From: Gordionus sp. m RMFG-2023
Lineage: Eukaryota; Nematomorpha; Gordioida; Chordodea; Parachordodidae
NCBI RefSeq assembly: GCF_954871325.1
Contig: NC_088777.1
Span: 13,555,366-13,619,365, forward strand
Reading direction: 5' to 3'
Length of the DNA: 64,000 nt
Position 1 is the stretch's first letter, and each line of letters starts with the position of its first letter. The translations under genes and the position numbers were made by a program. Positions 20,984-33,328 of the stretch are shown here, in pieces. The notes beneath the pieces are model-generated. The model had not been told where the DNA came from. It worked only from the letters and a program-made list of their open reading frames with translations, and did not search any database.

Positions 20984-22546
20984 CAGTGTTTCCCATTTAA
21001 AAAAAGTAAAAGTTTAAATCATAAAAGGAAAAGTCCGATCAAAAAAGGAAAAGTCCCAAAGGTTTAGGAAAAAGTTCGATCAAAAAAGGAATAGTCCCAA
21101 ATGCTTAAGAAAAAGTTTAATCAAAAAGGGAAAAGTGTCAAAAAAAGGAATAGGTTCAATCGTAAAAGGAAAAGTATCAAGCAAAAAAGGAAAAGGTTTA
21201 ATCAAAAAGGAAAGTAAAATGGTCAATCAAAAAAGGAAAATTTTCATTCAAAAAATTGTTATTTTTCAAAATTTTTATAACAATCAAAAAAGGAAAAGGT
21301 ACGGAAAAGTGTCAATCAAAAAACGAAAAGTCCCAAAGGCTTAGGAAAAATTCCGATCTAAAAAAGAAAAGTGTCAAGTAAAAAAGGAAAAGTGTCAATC
21401 AAAAAAGTAAAATTCCCAAAAGGAAAGGAAAAGTGTCAAACAAAAATGGGAAATTCCCATTCAAATAGGAAAATAGTTATTTTTTAAATTTTTTTTCTTG
21501 TAAATTTTTCTTAAATTTTTATTATTCCTTCTTAATTTATTTCTAACTTTTTGCGGTCATTATTGATCTTTTTTTTTCTTACTATCTTTTCTCTATTTAT
21601 TTTTCTTCTCATTTTTGATAATTCATTTTTATCTTTTTATAAATAATTTATAAATTTTTCCTGTTATTTTTCTTCACTTCTTCTATTAATTTTTTATGTC
21701 ATTTCTTAACAATTCTTTTTTCCTTTTTCATCCTACATAACAATATTTGATTTTTTATGATTTTTTCTCCTTATATTAACATACATTTCTTACTTTTTCA
21801 ATCTCTTTAAGTCATTTTTAATCTTTATTTTTCTGATCTTTTCCCAATTTTTTTCTTCTTATTTTTGATCATTCTTTTTTGTTATTATATTTAATTTTTA
21901 TTTCTCATTGGCGGACTATTTTTTATTTGAATTTTTTTGCATATCAAATTATTTAATTATATTTGCTGAATTAAATTAATTGTCTAGTCATAATTTTAAA
22001 ATTAAATAAGTTTGAACTATAATACCAAGCGATATGTAAATTAATAAAATATAATCATTAAATTCTTATTTTTAAAATTTTAATTTTTATGTAATAAGTA
22101 TTCAATATTTTGGGGCAAGTAAATAATTTTTTTGTAATTATTTGTAAGAAATTATTTTTAACAAGACAAAAAAGTATGCTCAAAAATGAGAAGAAAGAAT
22201 AATAAAGAAAATTGAGTAAGGAATAGAATAAAGATAAAAAATAACCAAAAAATTTAAGAAAAATCATTATCGGGGTTATAAAAATGACAAAAACTATAAT
22301 TTTTGTTTAATTATTTTAAAAAAATAACGATTTTATTTTTTTGAATGGAAAATTTCTTTTATTGATTGGACTTTTTTCTTTTTTGATTGAACCTTTTCTT
22401 TTTTTTGATTGAACCTTTTCTTTTTTTTGATTGAACCTTTTCTTTTTTTTGTTTGAGGCTTTTTCTTTTTTGATCGGACCTTTCTTTATAATTGAAACTT
22501 TTCCATTTTTGATCGAGACTTTTCCTTTTTTGAATGGGAAACCTTG
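20984..22546. mobile_element. Inverted-repeat element with minisatellite arms
   Basis: Ends CAGTGTTTCCCATT and AATGGGAAACCTTG are inverted to each other. The left arm (about 21000-21475) is a degenerate minisatellite of a ~20-bp unit resembling TCAATCAAAAAAGGAAAAGT. The right arm (about 22330-22545) is the same unit in reverse complement. The spacer is T-rich low-complexity DNA. A fragment of the right end also lies at 28305-28365. The CAGTGTTTCCC end suggests a hAT-type element, but I see no perfect target duplication. Confidence 0.7.
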
Positions 22547-22669
22547 TATTTTACAAGATAAATAAATACTTAAAAATAATATCGAAAATATATTTAAAAA
22601 AAATGCTGACATTCTATGAAAATATTCAATAAATAATTGATCTTGCCGGCGTATTCGTCTCACCTCCTA

Positions 22670-24000
22670 AATCAATATTAGCAATGGGAGCAGAATACGT
22701 CACACTTCCTAAATAAATATTGTCAATTGTATCAGTATAAATTATACGGCCCAAGATAAGTAAATATATTTTTTGAATTTTCAAATTTCTTAGAAATCTT
22801 ATAAAAATTGTTATTTTAACATGCTCTTCAATATATTCCCTTTTAAAATTAAAATATTGTTTCTGATGACTGTTCCTTATTTGATACTTTACATGTGTTA
22901 TACCAAAATGACTTATTTGAAGAAAAATGTTAAAGGTAATTTCATATTTTATTTGTTTGTATTTTTAATTTTTAACTTTCATGATTAAGATTTCAATAAA
23001 TTTGAAAAATACTTTTTTTTGATAGGTCCATATAAAAAACAGTTAACGATTATAAAAAGTATAGCCTATATATGTAAAATTTTAATAAAACATCTGTATA
23101 TTTAAAAATTAAATTATAAATTTTATATTTAAATTAATCTCGAAAATTAATTATTACATCTATTCTGACAAATATTATTTTGTATTAATCCCAAGCCAAA
23201 CACTAGTGCCGCACTGATATCAATCATTTTAATAATTAATAAATTGCAACATCATTTTAAAATTATTTATAAATAAATCTGATGTAATTTTTATAAAACT
23301 AATTTTATTACAATCTAATAAAAGAATTTAATATTAATTTATAATTAAGTTTCATAAAAATATATATTATTGATATTACAAAATTCATTTAATTTATATA
23401 AAATAATAAAGAACTAAAATTCTTGTTTAGGACATATAATCCTGAAAATAGTGTATATTTCTTTTTATAAAATCTATGCTAACTCTTAATAATTAATAAA
23501 ATATTTAAGTTTCAATATATTAATATATGTATCTGCCATATAACTAAAAATTAGTATTGACTATCGCTGTCAAAGGATTCTTCTTTTTCAACATTTTAAG
23601 AATCATTTGCCTTTTGATTATTATTTTCTTTATTTCCTCTCAAATAATTCTTAACCATTTTTTATACGCAGGGTAGATGTGGTATGACTGTCCATGATTT
23701 TGCTTGTTTTTAGTATTGTAGCCCAATTCTTAATCTTTTAAATAAAATTTGAATCAAATCTCTATCTATAAGTTTTTGAGTTAGATGAGGGTGTGTGAAA
23801 TTTGCTATTAACATGGCATGCAACTGGTTATATAATATGTATTAACTTGGCCATAATATATTGTTTAAAAATTTTGTTATAATTATAAAATATCACAATA
23901 TAAAATACTTCCAAAAGGATGTTAATATTTCTGCATTATTTAAGTATTTAAAAACCTAATAATACTTGATTTAATTAGTATTAACATCTCATCATCAGAG
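22670..24000. other. A+T-rich stretch without recognised features
   Basis: No exon-like block with splice sites, no transposon end and no RNA gene was found. Confidence 0.5.
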
Positions 24001-24332
24001 ATCAGACTCAGACCCATATATTGTAAAATCGCTCTCAAGCTGACTCCAAAACAGCTTAGCCAAGTTTATAGCAGAAAAAATCGGCTCAGCTTTGGAGCAC
24101 AAGCCAAAAAATCGGTTCATTTAAAAATTAAGATTTTAAAATTTATTTTTTGCATACTTTTTATATCATTTGATCTTATATTATTTTTAAATATATTAAT
24201 TTACATATTTATTTGTACATAATTTCTATTAATAAATTTTTTGATTTTACTAATATTTTTTAAGTATATTTTTTTTAAGATGATAATTTTATATTTATTT
24301 TTTTACGTACTTTTCTATGATATCATATCTTT

Positions 24333-24620
24333 CAGAGACCTGAATAAGTACTACTTGCACGGCCTGGCCCGAATTCTTTTAAAAAAAATTTTCGTCACAG
24401 CCTGGGTTTTAATATGCAGGCCCTGCCCGGATTTTTAATAAAAAAAATTCCTGGCCCAGATTTTTTTTATTTTTAATTTTTATAGATAATAATGGCAATT
24501 TAAAATATCTGGTTTTAAAAAAAAGTTTTTACGCTTGTCCCGACCCAGTATTTTAAAAAAATTTAAAAAATTAAAATACGCCCGGCTCTTGGGCTTAGGG
24601 CCGGCCCTGCAGGTTTCTAT
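24333..24620. repeat. GGCCGGG-rich hAT-end-like insert in the left arm of the palindrome
   Basis: Begins CAGAGACCTGAATAAG and ends GGGCCGGCCCTGCAGGTTTCT, so the termini are inverted (AGAGACCTG against CAGGTTTCT). The internal text TTTTTATAGATAATAATGGC matches the complement of the insert at 26208-26460. The start resembles the terminus of the hAT element at 11.38 kb (CAGAGACCTTCATGGGCC). Interpreted as a short non-autonomous relative. Confidence 0.6.
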
Positions 24621-24984
24621 TATTTTTTAAATATATATTTTTTCTAATGTATTTTTTTTGTTTTACTATTATCTTTTAAGTATATTTTTTTAAGATGATT
24701 AGTTTTTATATATTTTATTATTTTTTAAATTTTTTTCTTTGAGATGATTTGCATATTTTAATGTTATATAATTTTTTTATATATTTATTTTTTTTTACGT
24801 ACTTTTCTAAAATATCTTTTGATATTATATATTATTTTATGATGTTCAAATATTTATTCTTTACGTACTTCTCTATTTTTTTTCCTAAGATATCTTTTGA
24901 TCTAATATTATTTTTAAAATATATTTGTTGATGATTTTTTATATATTTATTTTTCTAATATATCTTTTAATCGGTTGGGATGAG

Positions 24985-25770
24985 TTTTGCTTATAGACAT
25001 TTCGCCTTTAGTTTTTGCCTATAGTTTTTTCGCCTTTAGCTTTTCTGCCTGAGGAGCGCCAATAAACACCAATAAATAACCATGTAGCCTAATAGCTTTT
25101 ACCTGTAACATTTTTGCCGGAGCCGCAAAGAGCACCAAGCGCTAGTAAATATTAATAAGAATAAGTACTAATAAGTTCCAATAAATAATAATCAGAGCCA
25201 ATGGGCATTAATAAATGCCAATGAGTTCCCTACAATTATTAATAAGTGCTAAGTGAGTACTAATAAGCGCCAAAAGTGTCAATGAGCCTTATAAGTGTGC
25301 CAATGAATAAAATTTAAATATTAACAAATACATTAATGGCAGTATTTTAAATAACTTGATAAATTAGATTTCATTAATTATAAACAAAATACATTTAAAT
25401 ATTATTTAGTGAAAATATATGTTCTAAATATTAATGTAATTGATACTTATTATCTTAAAAATTAATATAATTGTCATTTATCATATAAAATATTATCATA
25501 AATATTCCTTATTGGCATTCATAGATGTTTATTGGATTCCATAACGGAAAAGTTATAGGTGAAAAGTCTTAGGCGAAAAATTATCAGCGAAAAAGGATAT
25601 AAGTAAATTGCTAATTATTGGCATTTCTTAGGCGAAAAAGCCACAGCTAAAATTATCAGACGAAAAGTATATAGATGAAATGTTACTTATTGGCTCTTAT
25701 TGACACTTATTGACACTCCTTAGGCGAAAAAGGTATAGGCAAAATGTCTATAGGCGCGCTTGTATATCCT
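24985..25770. repeat. Core of the palindrome: GGCGAAAA and TTATTGGCACT repeat arrays
   Basis: Left side has TTTCGCCTTTAG / CCTATAGTTTTTTCGCC units, then many variants of CCAATAAGTGCTAATAAGTG. The right side has the complements: TTATTGGCATTC, then TTAGGCGAAAAAG / GTATAGGCGAAA units. The two sides are therefore inverted around about 25.4 kb. Units are degenerate, 15-25 bp long, and non-coding. Confidence 0.65.
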
Positions 25771-26207
25771 TTTGATCTTATATATATTTTTAAGATGATT
25801 TTTAATATATTTAAATATTGCGTACTTTCCTAACATATCTTTTGATTTTATATATTTTTTAAGATGATTTTGTGTATATTTATTTCTACGTGTTTTCTAA
25901 AATATCTTCTGATATTATATATTTTTTATATGTAAATAATCATCATAAAAATATGTATTTAGAAAATAATATAAAATCAAAGATATCTTAGAAATAAAAA
26001 TATGTAAAAAATAAATATTTATAAAAATCATTTCAAAAAAATATATAAGATCAAAAGATATCAGAAAGAAAGTAAGTAAAATATAAATATTCAAAAAACA
26101 TCTTAAAAATATATATTTAAAAAATAATTAAAAAAAAACTATATATTAGAAAAGTATGAAAAAAATAATTAATCACAAAATATATATTAGAAAGTACGAT
26201 AAAAAAC

Positions 26208-26460
26208 AGAGACCTGCAGGCCCGGCCCTAAGCCCGGTTCGGATAATTCGGCCGGGCCAGGCCTAAAAATTTTTATAAAAAAAATATCCGGGACTGGCCG
26301 ACCGTATATTTTAAAACCAAAGAAATCGCCATTATTAGCTATAAAAATCAAAAATAAATAAAGTATATTTTAAAAAAATCCGGGCCGGGCTTGAAATTTT
26401 TTTTAAAAAAACCCCGGGCCGGGTCGGGCCGAAAATAATTTTTGAAAAAAAAATCCGGGT
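26208..26460. repeat. GGCCGGG-rich hAT-end-like insert in the right arm of the palindrome
   Basis: Begins CAGAGACCTGCAGGCCCGGC. The interior is the reverse complement of the insert at 24333-24620 (shared ATCGCCATTATTAGCTATAA block), and the right part carries several CCGGGCCGGG blocks. The two inserts are thus part of the palindrome rather than independent insertions, or they are what nucleated it. Confidence 0.6.
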
Positions 26461-26940
26461 AAAAAATAAACATAAAAAATCACCTTAAAAAAATATATTT
26501 AAAAAAAATTACATAAGATCAAAAGATACCAGGAAAAAAAGTATGTAAAAAATAAATATACAAAAAATCATCTTAAAAATAAAATAAAAAAAATAACCTT
26601 AAAAAATTTATTATATCTAAAAAAATGTTATAAATTAATTAAGTAAAATATTAATCTTAATTGATAAGGAAAAAATTACTAATTAATATTTTATTATAAT
26701 AAATTTTGCCTCATTTACCCCGGCAATTGAACTGATTTTTCGGCTTGCACTCGAAGACTTATCAGATTTTCGGCGAGCGCTTCAAGGCTGAGCTGATTTT
26801 TTAGGCTAGCGCTCAAAGTTTCAGTCGATTTTTTGGGTTCAAGTTTAAAGGTTGAGTAGTTTTTTCGGTTCAAGCTCCAGGGTTGAGCCGATTTTTTATG
26901 TTCAAGTTCTTAGGTTGAGTTGGCTTGGACGTTTTTAAAT

Positions 26941-29366
26941 ATTATTATAATATTTTATTATTATCTTAAATTATCTGTATATTAAACACTCTTAATTTAA
27001 TATGTAATTAAACACTTATCTATTTAGTGATTTTATAAATTATTATCGTAATTATCTACATGTTAAAATGTTTGTTTCAATAATTTATACACAACAACAA
27101 TTTAATTCATTTTATTATTTTATAAATGAGAAAATTATAATATTTTTATTTACATAAATAAAATAATAATTAGCCCGTTCTTTACAAAGAATGCATTTAT
27201 ACCTTTCTTGCTCTGGTAATATTTTTTTTGCCTATGCACAGCTACTCATCATAAATCTTCCTTAGATTTAAAAAGCTTAACTTATAAAATCTTGTGCATT
27301 TTTTTTTATAAAAAAGTAAATAATTTTTAATGTAAAATTGAAAAATTTATATAATAAATTTATAATGATAACTAATAATTAAACAGATAATTCAAATATG
27401 TAATTAATATGATTAAAACTTTTACATTAAGTTTTAACTATTTTCTGCTAAACCCCATTTGCTAGTTTGTCTTGTATTATAATCTTAAAGTTTTCTCCAA
27501 AGGTTTTATGAAAGGGTTTGGTAGTAATTTATAGAAAAACGCATTATTGGCTAAAATAAATTTTAAAGATTGCGGTGAGCCAATATGTAATGCCTGATTA
27601 TTCCTTCGTCATATGTTTATCCTGTCAATAAACAAAACCCATTTATAGCGAAATATAAATAACAGCACGCCTTAGGCTTAAAATATCGGATTTTAATTTG
27701 CGATTTAAAAATCAAATACGTCTCAATACATTAATGTTTCTTTTTTTCCAATATATATATTTTTTTGAATCTTATGATTCAAAGATTTGTTTAAATATTT
27801 GAATAGATATTATAGAAGTATAGTTTAAATCTCATTATATTTTGAATCTAGTTATATATTCGAAAATTTAAGACTGTCATAAGACACATTCATAAGTCCG
27901 AAGATGCCAAACTTATGAAAGCACTAATTATAAAGGTTTAGTCAATATGTAATGCTGAAATAGTATATTATTTTTGCTTTAATCTTCAATCCATTTGGTA
28001 AAAAATATTTACAAAATACAAAAATTACTAAAATTGATATCATGATTCAAAATAAAACAAAGTATTTAGTAGAACTAAAGCAATGATAATAAAAAAAATT
28101 ATATAAACGAAATTGTAAAAATTTACCATCATCATTATAGAAGTAAACTATGGAGAATAGGATGAATCTGATGTGTGTAGCTTCGTTACTTTTTAATTTA
28201 GTAACGGTAGCATAAAATTAGTTAAATAAACTTGTGAATCAATTTTTCCAAATGAGAGGAGAGGGAGAATTGACACTATTCCTTATTTGTTTACCCTCTT
28301 TCATTTTTTATTTAGACTTTTCCATTTTTGATCGAGACATTTACTTATTTGAATGGGAAAAATTGTAAAACAAACAGTCAGTAATGACTATCATATATAA
28401 CAATTCTATTAGACTCTTTGCTTTTCCGAGATATGGAGAGATTAAGATTATTGGCAAACTCGACCTATAAATTTGTTTCTAAATGGCTATAAAATAACTC
28501 TCAAAAAATATGACCCCTAAAATAAAATTCAACCCCCCCCCCCCTATTCAACTGAAGCTTTCTGGCTACCAATTTGAATATAGGTTGAAATAAATAAACA
28601 CAGATATCGTTATAAGACCAGTAAATCTATTTTCGTTTATATCTCTAAATGTTGGACCTAAATTGATATCAGTAAAATGGATTATTGCAGCCTTACTCTT
28701 AATAAGATATATAATAAGTTCTTATTGAAGTTACATTAACATTTCCAATTAAATAAGACGATAAAGTTGATTTAAAATTTTATTTTATTTTACACTTTTT
28801 GGCGAAATTATTTTTAGTTTATATTTACGTTTTATTTTATCGTATCAACTTTTTATTTTATCGTTGCAATTTATGTTTGTTTCTTAACTTTAAAATTAAT
28901 TTATTTTGACAATATATTTTTTTAATATTAAGTTAAATTCAATTTTAAACGGACATTTTCTTTTAATATAATTGGTTATTTTATGATTTATTTATTTTTT
29001 AAAAAAGATATAAAAGGAACATTTTTTATTGTTAAAAGAAAAAGAAAAAATGTATTTATTTTAATATGGATAATATTTATAACAATATGAATATTCAAAA
29101 TGCAATTGTTATAATTTAAAGAATAAAAATGTTATTATATGATGATATTCACTCACAATCATTAACGATAATTCTTCATTTCCGTTGAGCATTTTTTCAT
29201 TTCACTATGGTATAAAATTACATATTACAAACGCAAAGATTTATTGAAAATAACATAAAACTATTTTGAAAAATTAAATACATAGACATTGAATTCTATA
29301 TATATTTTTGCCAAACTTTATTCTTATAATTTTTTAATTCCATGAAATTATATATTTTATAAACAG
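26941..29366. other. A+T-rich stretch upstream of the sulfotransferase exons
   Basis: It holds a right-end fragment of the minisatellite-armed element (28305-28365, TTTTTGATCGAGAC...GAATGGGAAA) and a 12-C run at 28533-28544. The missing N-terminal exon(s) of the heparan sulfate sulfotransferase gene should lie here or further upstream, but I could not identify them. Confidence 0.45.
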
Positions 29367-29518
29367 AGGAACGTTATCTAATGGTGTATAACAGAATTCC
29401 CAAAAGTGGTAGCACATTTTTGATGCAAATCATATGCAAAATGTCATATGTCAATGATTACAATGTTGTTTATTTGAACACAACTTTTAAACCGAACGAA
29501 TTAACACCTATGGATCAA
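29367..29518 (+). CDS. HS2ST1: HS2ST-like exon a (PAPS 5'-phosphosulfate loop)
   Basis: Encodes MVYNRIPKSGSTFLMQIICK and YLNTTFKPNELTPMDQ. Acceptor AAACAG, donor CAA|GTTAAT, phase 0. NTT is a possible glycosylation site, in the same place as NTT in vertebrate HS2ST. Confidence 0.9.
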
Positions 29519-32500
29519 GTTAATATTTACTTATAAATTCCTATTTTCTTAACACTCTAAAAGAACAAATGCAAGGAAATATCTGAATTTACCTTGTTAG
29601 AAATAAAAAATTGCATGGCTAGATATTATATAATATAGTCAAATAAATCCAAACATTTAGGTTAAATTAACTTGAAAAATAGGAAAAAGTCTAGATATTT
29701 TAGTATTTCTTTTGAGAAATTAGTTTTATCGATCCAATTTTAAATAATTATATTCTATATTATTATATTGGATGATCCGATATTTTCTTAAAAATTAACA
29801 TAATTGTACTAATCCTTAACTGATATTGTGAAGCAACATCTATTAAATAAAAGATAATATAATCAGCTGAAAACTTTTGCTTATTATATAATAATTGATA
29901 CTTTGAATATATTAATAGTTTCTTGTATTTTTTTGTTTTATTTTGACATGTAGGATTTTTAAATAAAATAAAAATTCTTTTTTTCATAGCCTGTCAAATC
30001 AATTATTAAATGTTATCATTTATATTTTAATAATAATAAATGCATATAATTTATATTAAAAATATTTCAAAGGAATAAAACTAAGTATTTTTTTACTCAC
30101 CCGTCCATTTAAAATAATTTAACATGCCTACCGGCTATTTAAAATTTAACTTACCTGCCAACCCGTGAAAAATAAATGGGCATGTGCGACAGTCCATTGA
30201 GGACCTCTAATTGTGACTGACTTAATAAATTTAGAGAATTCGATTAACGGGCCACAAAATAAAAATTTTATAAACTTTATCAGGGGAGGTATCATAAATG
30301 GAGGTCCTCTGATATAAATATAAAATTATCATAGTGCGAAAAATAATCATTTTTTTAAAAACAATTAATATAGGTTTTGTTAGCAAAAAATATAACCACT
30401 TGGATACCGGAAAAATCTTTCGTTTACCATGGTCATTTCAACTATTTCGATATTGAAAGGTTATATTAAAAAAAAATAAAGACAGACAGAAAGAATAAAA
30501 TGAAAGAAAGAGAATAAAAATATTTAATTCTTAAATAATGAAGATTTATAATATATTCACAATAAATAAGTCTAGTTAAAATAATTTGCAGGTCGGGTAA
30601 GCCGTTTAAGATATTTCTAGAGCCATCCAGGGTCCAAAAATATACTGAGCCAAAGGGAGTTATCTTTTTTAAAGGCTTCAAGGTTCATATGAATGATATG
30701 TTTTTTAAAAAAAATAATTCTATTTAAAAACCTATAAAATTAAATCATATTTATAAAAAATATCTGTATCTTAGATACTATTTTAAAGGTATCTGTATTT
30801 ATTTTATATACATTTTGATATAATTTTATTATACGTTTTTTAATATTAAAAATAATAATGTTTGAATTATACTCCTTTACTAATATATCCGAGTTTATTT
30901 TATTATATAAACAAGTCAGGTAAATTTTATTTTACGCAATGGATGATGACAACATGATAAATTTTATATAAGGATTTATTAAAGAATATATATCAATTTT
31001 TTAGATCAATATTTTTAGAATTGAAAAGAATAAAATAATTAAATACTAGATTTAAATAATATAAGTTTTGGCACATCAAATCTGAATAAGTTTCATCAAA
31101 TTTTGAATAAGTTTTTAAAAAATGCTTGCTTGGATTTTAATATATGATTATACCTGTAAAAACTAGATTGGAGTATCCTTTGTAAAATATTATCCCTTTT
31201 TAATAATCTTTATTCGTCCAATAATCATAATTATAATCCTTAAATGTAATAGATATAAACAAAATAAAAATTAAAAAAGTGAAAAATTAAAAGTTAAAAG
31301 TTTAAATAAAAATTGTAAAAAAAACGTATAAGAAAAATTAAATCATCGAAATCTCCAAAAAAATTAATAATTTTCTTATAAAAATTAAGATTTACATTCT
31401 GTAATAACAAACATCACATATAATATCGTAGTAATTCTTCTATTTATAATCATATATAATTTGCATGTGAATTATTAAAATCTAATAATCATACTTATAT
31501 AATTTTAATTTTCACAATAAAATCTTAAATTAACCTTATGCACATATTACCAAAGTAGAATAACATTTGTATCTTTATCTAGATACATTTGTAAAATTAT
31601 TTCTGTATCTACGCTTCTAGACGATGATCTGTATGTATGTACATGTTACACAATGTATCGATATCTGTATCTAAATCCATTTAAAAAGTATTTTTAACAA
31701 CTCTGCAAATTTTTTTATGAAAAAATTATTATCATTCTAATGATTGGTAGGGGAGAATAACTTCAGGTCAACATATGTCTAAATTCACTGAACATGAGAG
31801 TTATTTACTGTATCAACATTGCTTCTGTCTTGTTTTTTTCATACGATTCTCTTTTTAAAATAATCTTATTTTTTTATTTAAAAAAATCAAACATCTCATA
31901 TTATAATTTTGAAAGCTTTATTTTTTTTTACATGTTGCCAATTATTATTAAAAAACATTCATCATACTATGTAAATATTAATCTTCTCTTTTAAAGGGAA
32001 CCAAAGATGTAAAAATTTCTTGGAAATTTTGACCCTAAAAATTTAATTTATTTAATAACCTTAACCTTCATTGTTATCCTGCTGTTAGTTTACTGGTACT
32101 GGCTAGTAATGAGAATTATAATATCCAATAAATATTAGTTATTTTTCTAATAAAGGGTCAGCAAAATAATACCGATATTAGAGGTTACATTTGATCTATT
32201 TTCGTAGGTCTGGGATATGTTGATTTAATTTTCTAGGTCCAAGTTCGCCAAGTCCGTTAGAATTTTTGTTCAATGGGATGCATCCATTGCAGCCCAAAAA
32301 TGTTAAAATTAAGTCCGATCCTCCAGGTTCCTTTTATTAAACATAAATGCAAAGATAAATGCGAGAAGATTAAGTTAAAGATAGTGGTCGGTCTGGCCGA
32401 AACCTGTCCATAAAATATTTTATCTAGTTTTTCGGTGCGGCAAGTCAATTTTCTTTCTCAGGTCGTTTGATAACTTTATAAAAGGTGTTCAGCCCGGCCA

Positions 32501-33256
32501 GTAATAATTTTTTTATTAAGAAATAAAGCCATAAATTCGCCTTAATCTGCGAAATTCAGACCTGGCCTGTAAAAATACTACCCAATTTGAATAATAATAT
32601 TTTTGAGAATGAAGGGCATATAAAGGAAAATCAATTTGAAAGTACGCGAAAAATAATAAAAAAATTGCAAATATTGCATAATTTTAACGAAAAATATTGT
32701 TTAAAATTTTTAAAAAAAATCAAATCTGGCCCAGTTTGTAAAATTAGGTTTACCCTCCTGTTCGAAGAAATATAAAAAAAAATAGGTCCGTCCTACCAAA
32801 GTCTGATTTATGGATCTACATCTATTTTCTAAAAAAAACTAAATACCTGTGAAGTACGATAGACATCTCTAACGTAACGTGACCATTTTTGGTTCCCACA
32901 AAAAATAAATAACCTATTTTAGATGGTCAAATGTAAAAATTATAACATAAATTTTTTTTTATAAATTCTTACCAACAATATAATGTAGAACTTTTCATCC
33001 CCGCTTTATTATAAAATATATATACTCGTGATTAGCATACCAAATTTTCTGATAATTATTTTAATAAGGTTAAGTTCTAAGGGTGACGAAAGAACTCTCG
33101 TTTACTTTAACGTTTTGCGAGAACCCATGAGTCGGTTCATTTCTCATTATTACTTTCTGAGGTTCGGAGACGATTATAGACCCCATATAAAACGCTTATA
33201 CATGGGTGACAATAAGGTTATTAATTATATAATATATATTCTTACTTTATTTTTGA

Positions 33257-33328
<72 letters not shown>

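Larger units (their letters stand above)
24001..26940. repeat. Large nested palindromic repeat complex (~2.9 kb)
   Basis: Left arm about 24.0-24.98 kb and right arm about 25.78-26.94 kb are imperfect inverted copies. Both outer ends carry a tandem unit around AAGCCGAAAAAATCGGCTCA (at 24060-24125, and at least five degenerate units at 26725-26935). Inside follow repeats of AAGATGATTTTTTATATATT and matching complements, then a nested G+C-rich hAT-end-like insert in each arm, then a core of two further repeat types. No coding capacity is visible. Confidence 0.75.

Noticed and set aside
21135-21344. Lys-rich plus-strand frame
   Set aside because: Translation of the same minisatellite in the left arm.
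22316-22663. 115-codon minus-strand frame rich in Lys (KKEKASNKKKKRFNQKKEK)
   Set aside because: It is the translation of the GGAAAAGT-type minisatellite in the right arm of the element at 20.98-22.55 kb, not a gene.
25000-25770. Possible CRISPR-like or telomere-like regular repeat
   Set aside because: The units vary in length and sequence, have no unique spacers, and are arranged as an inverted pair. This fits degenerate simple repeats inside a palindrome.
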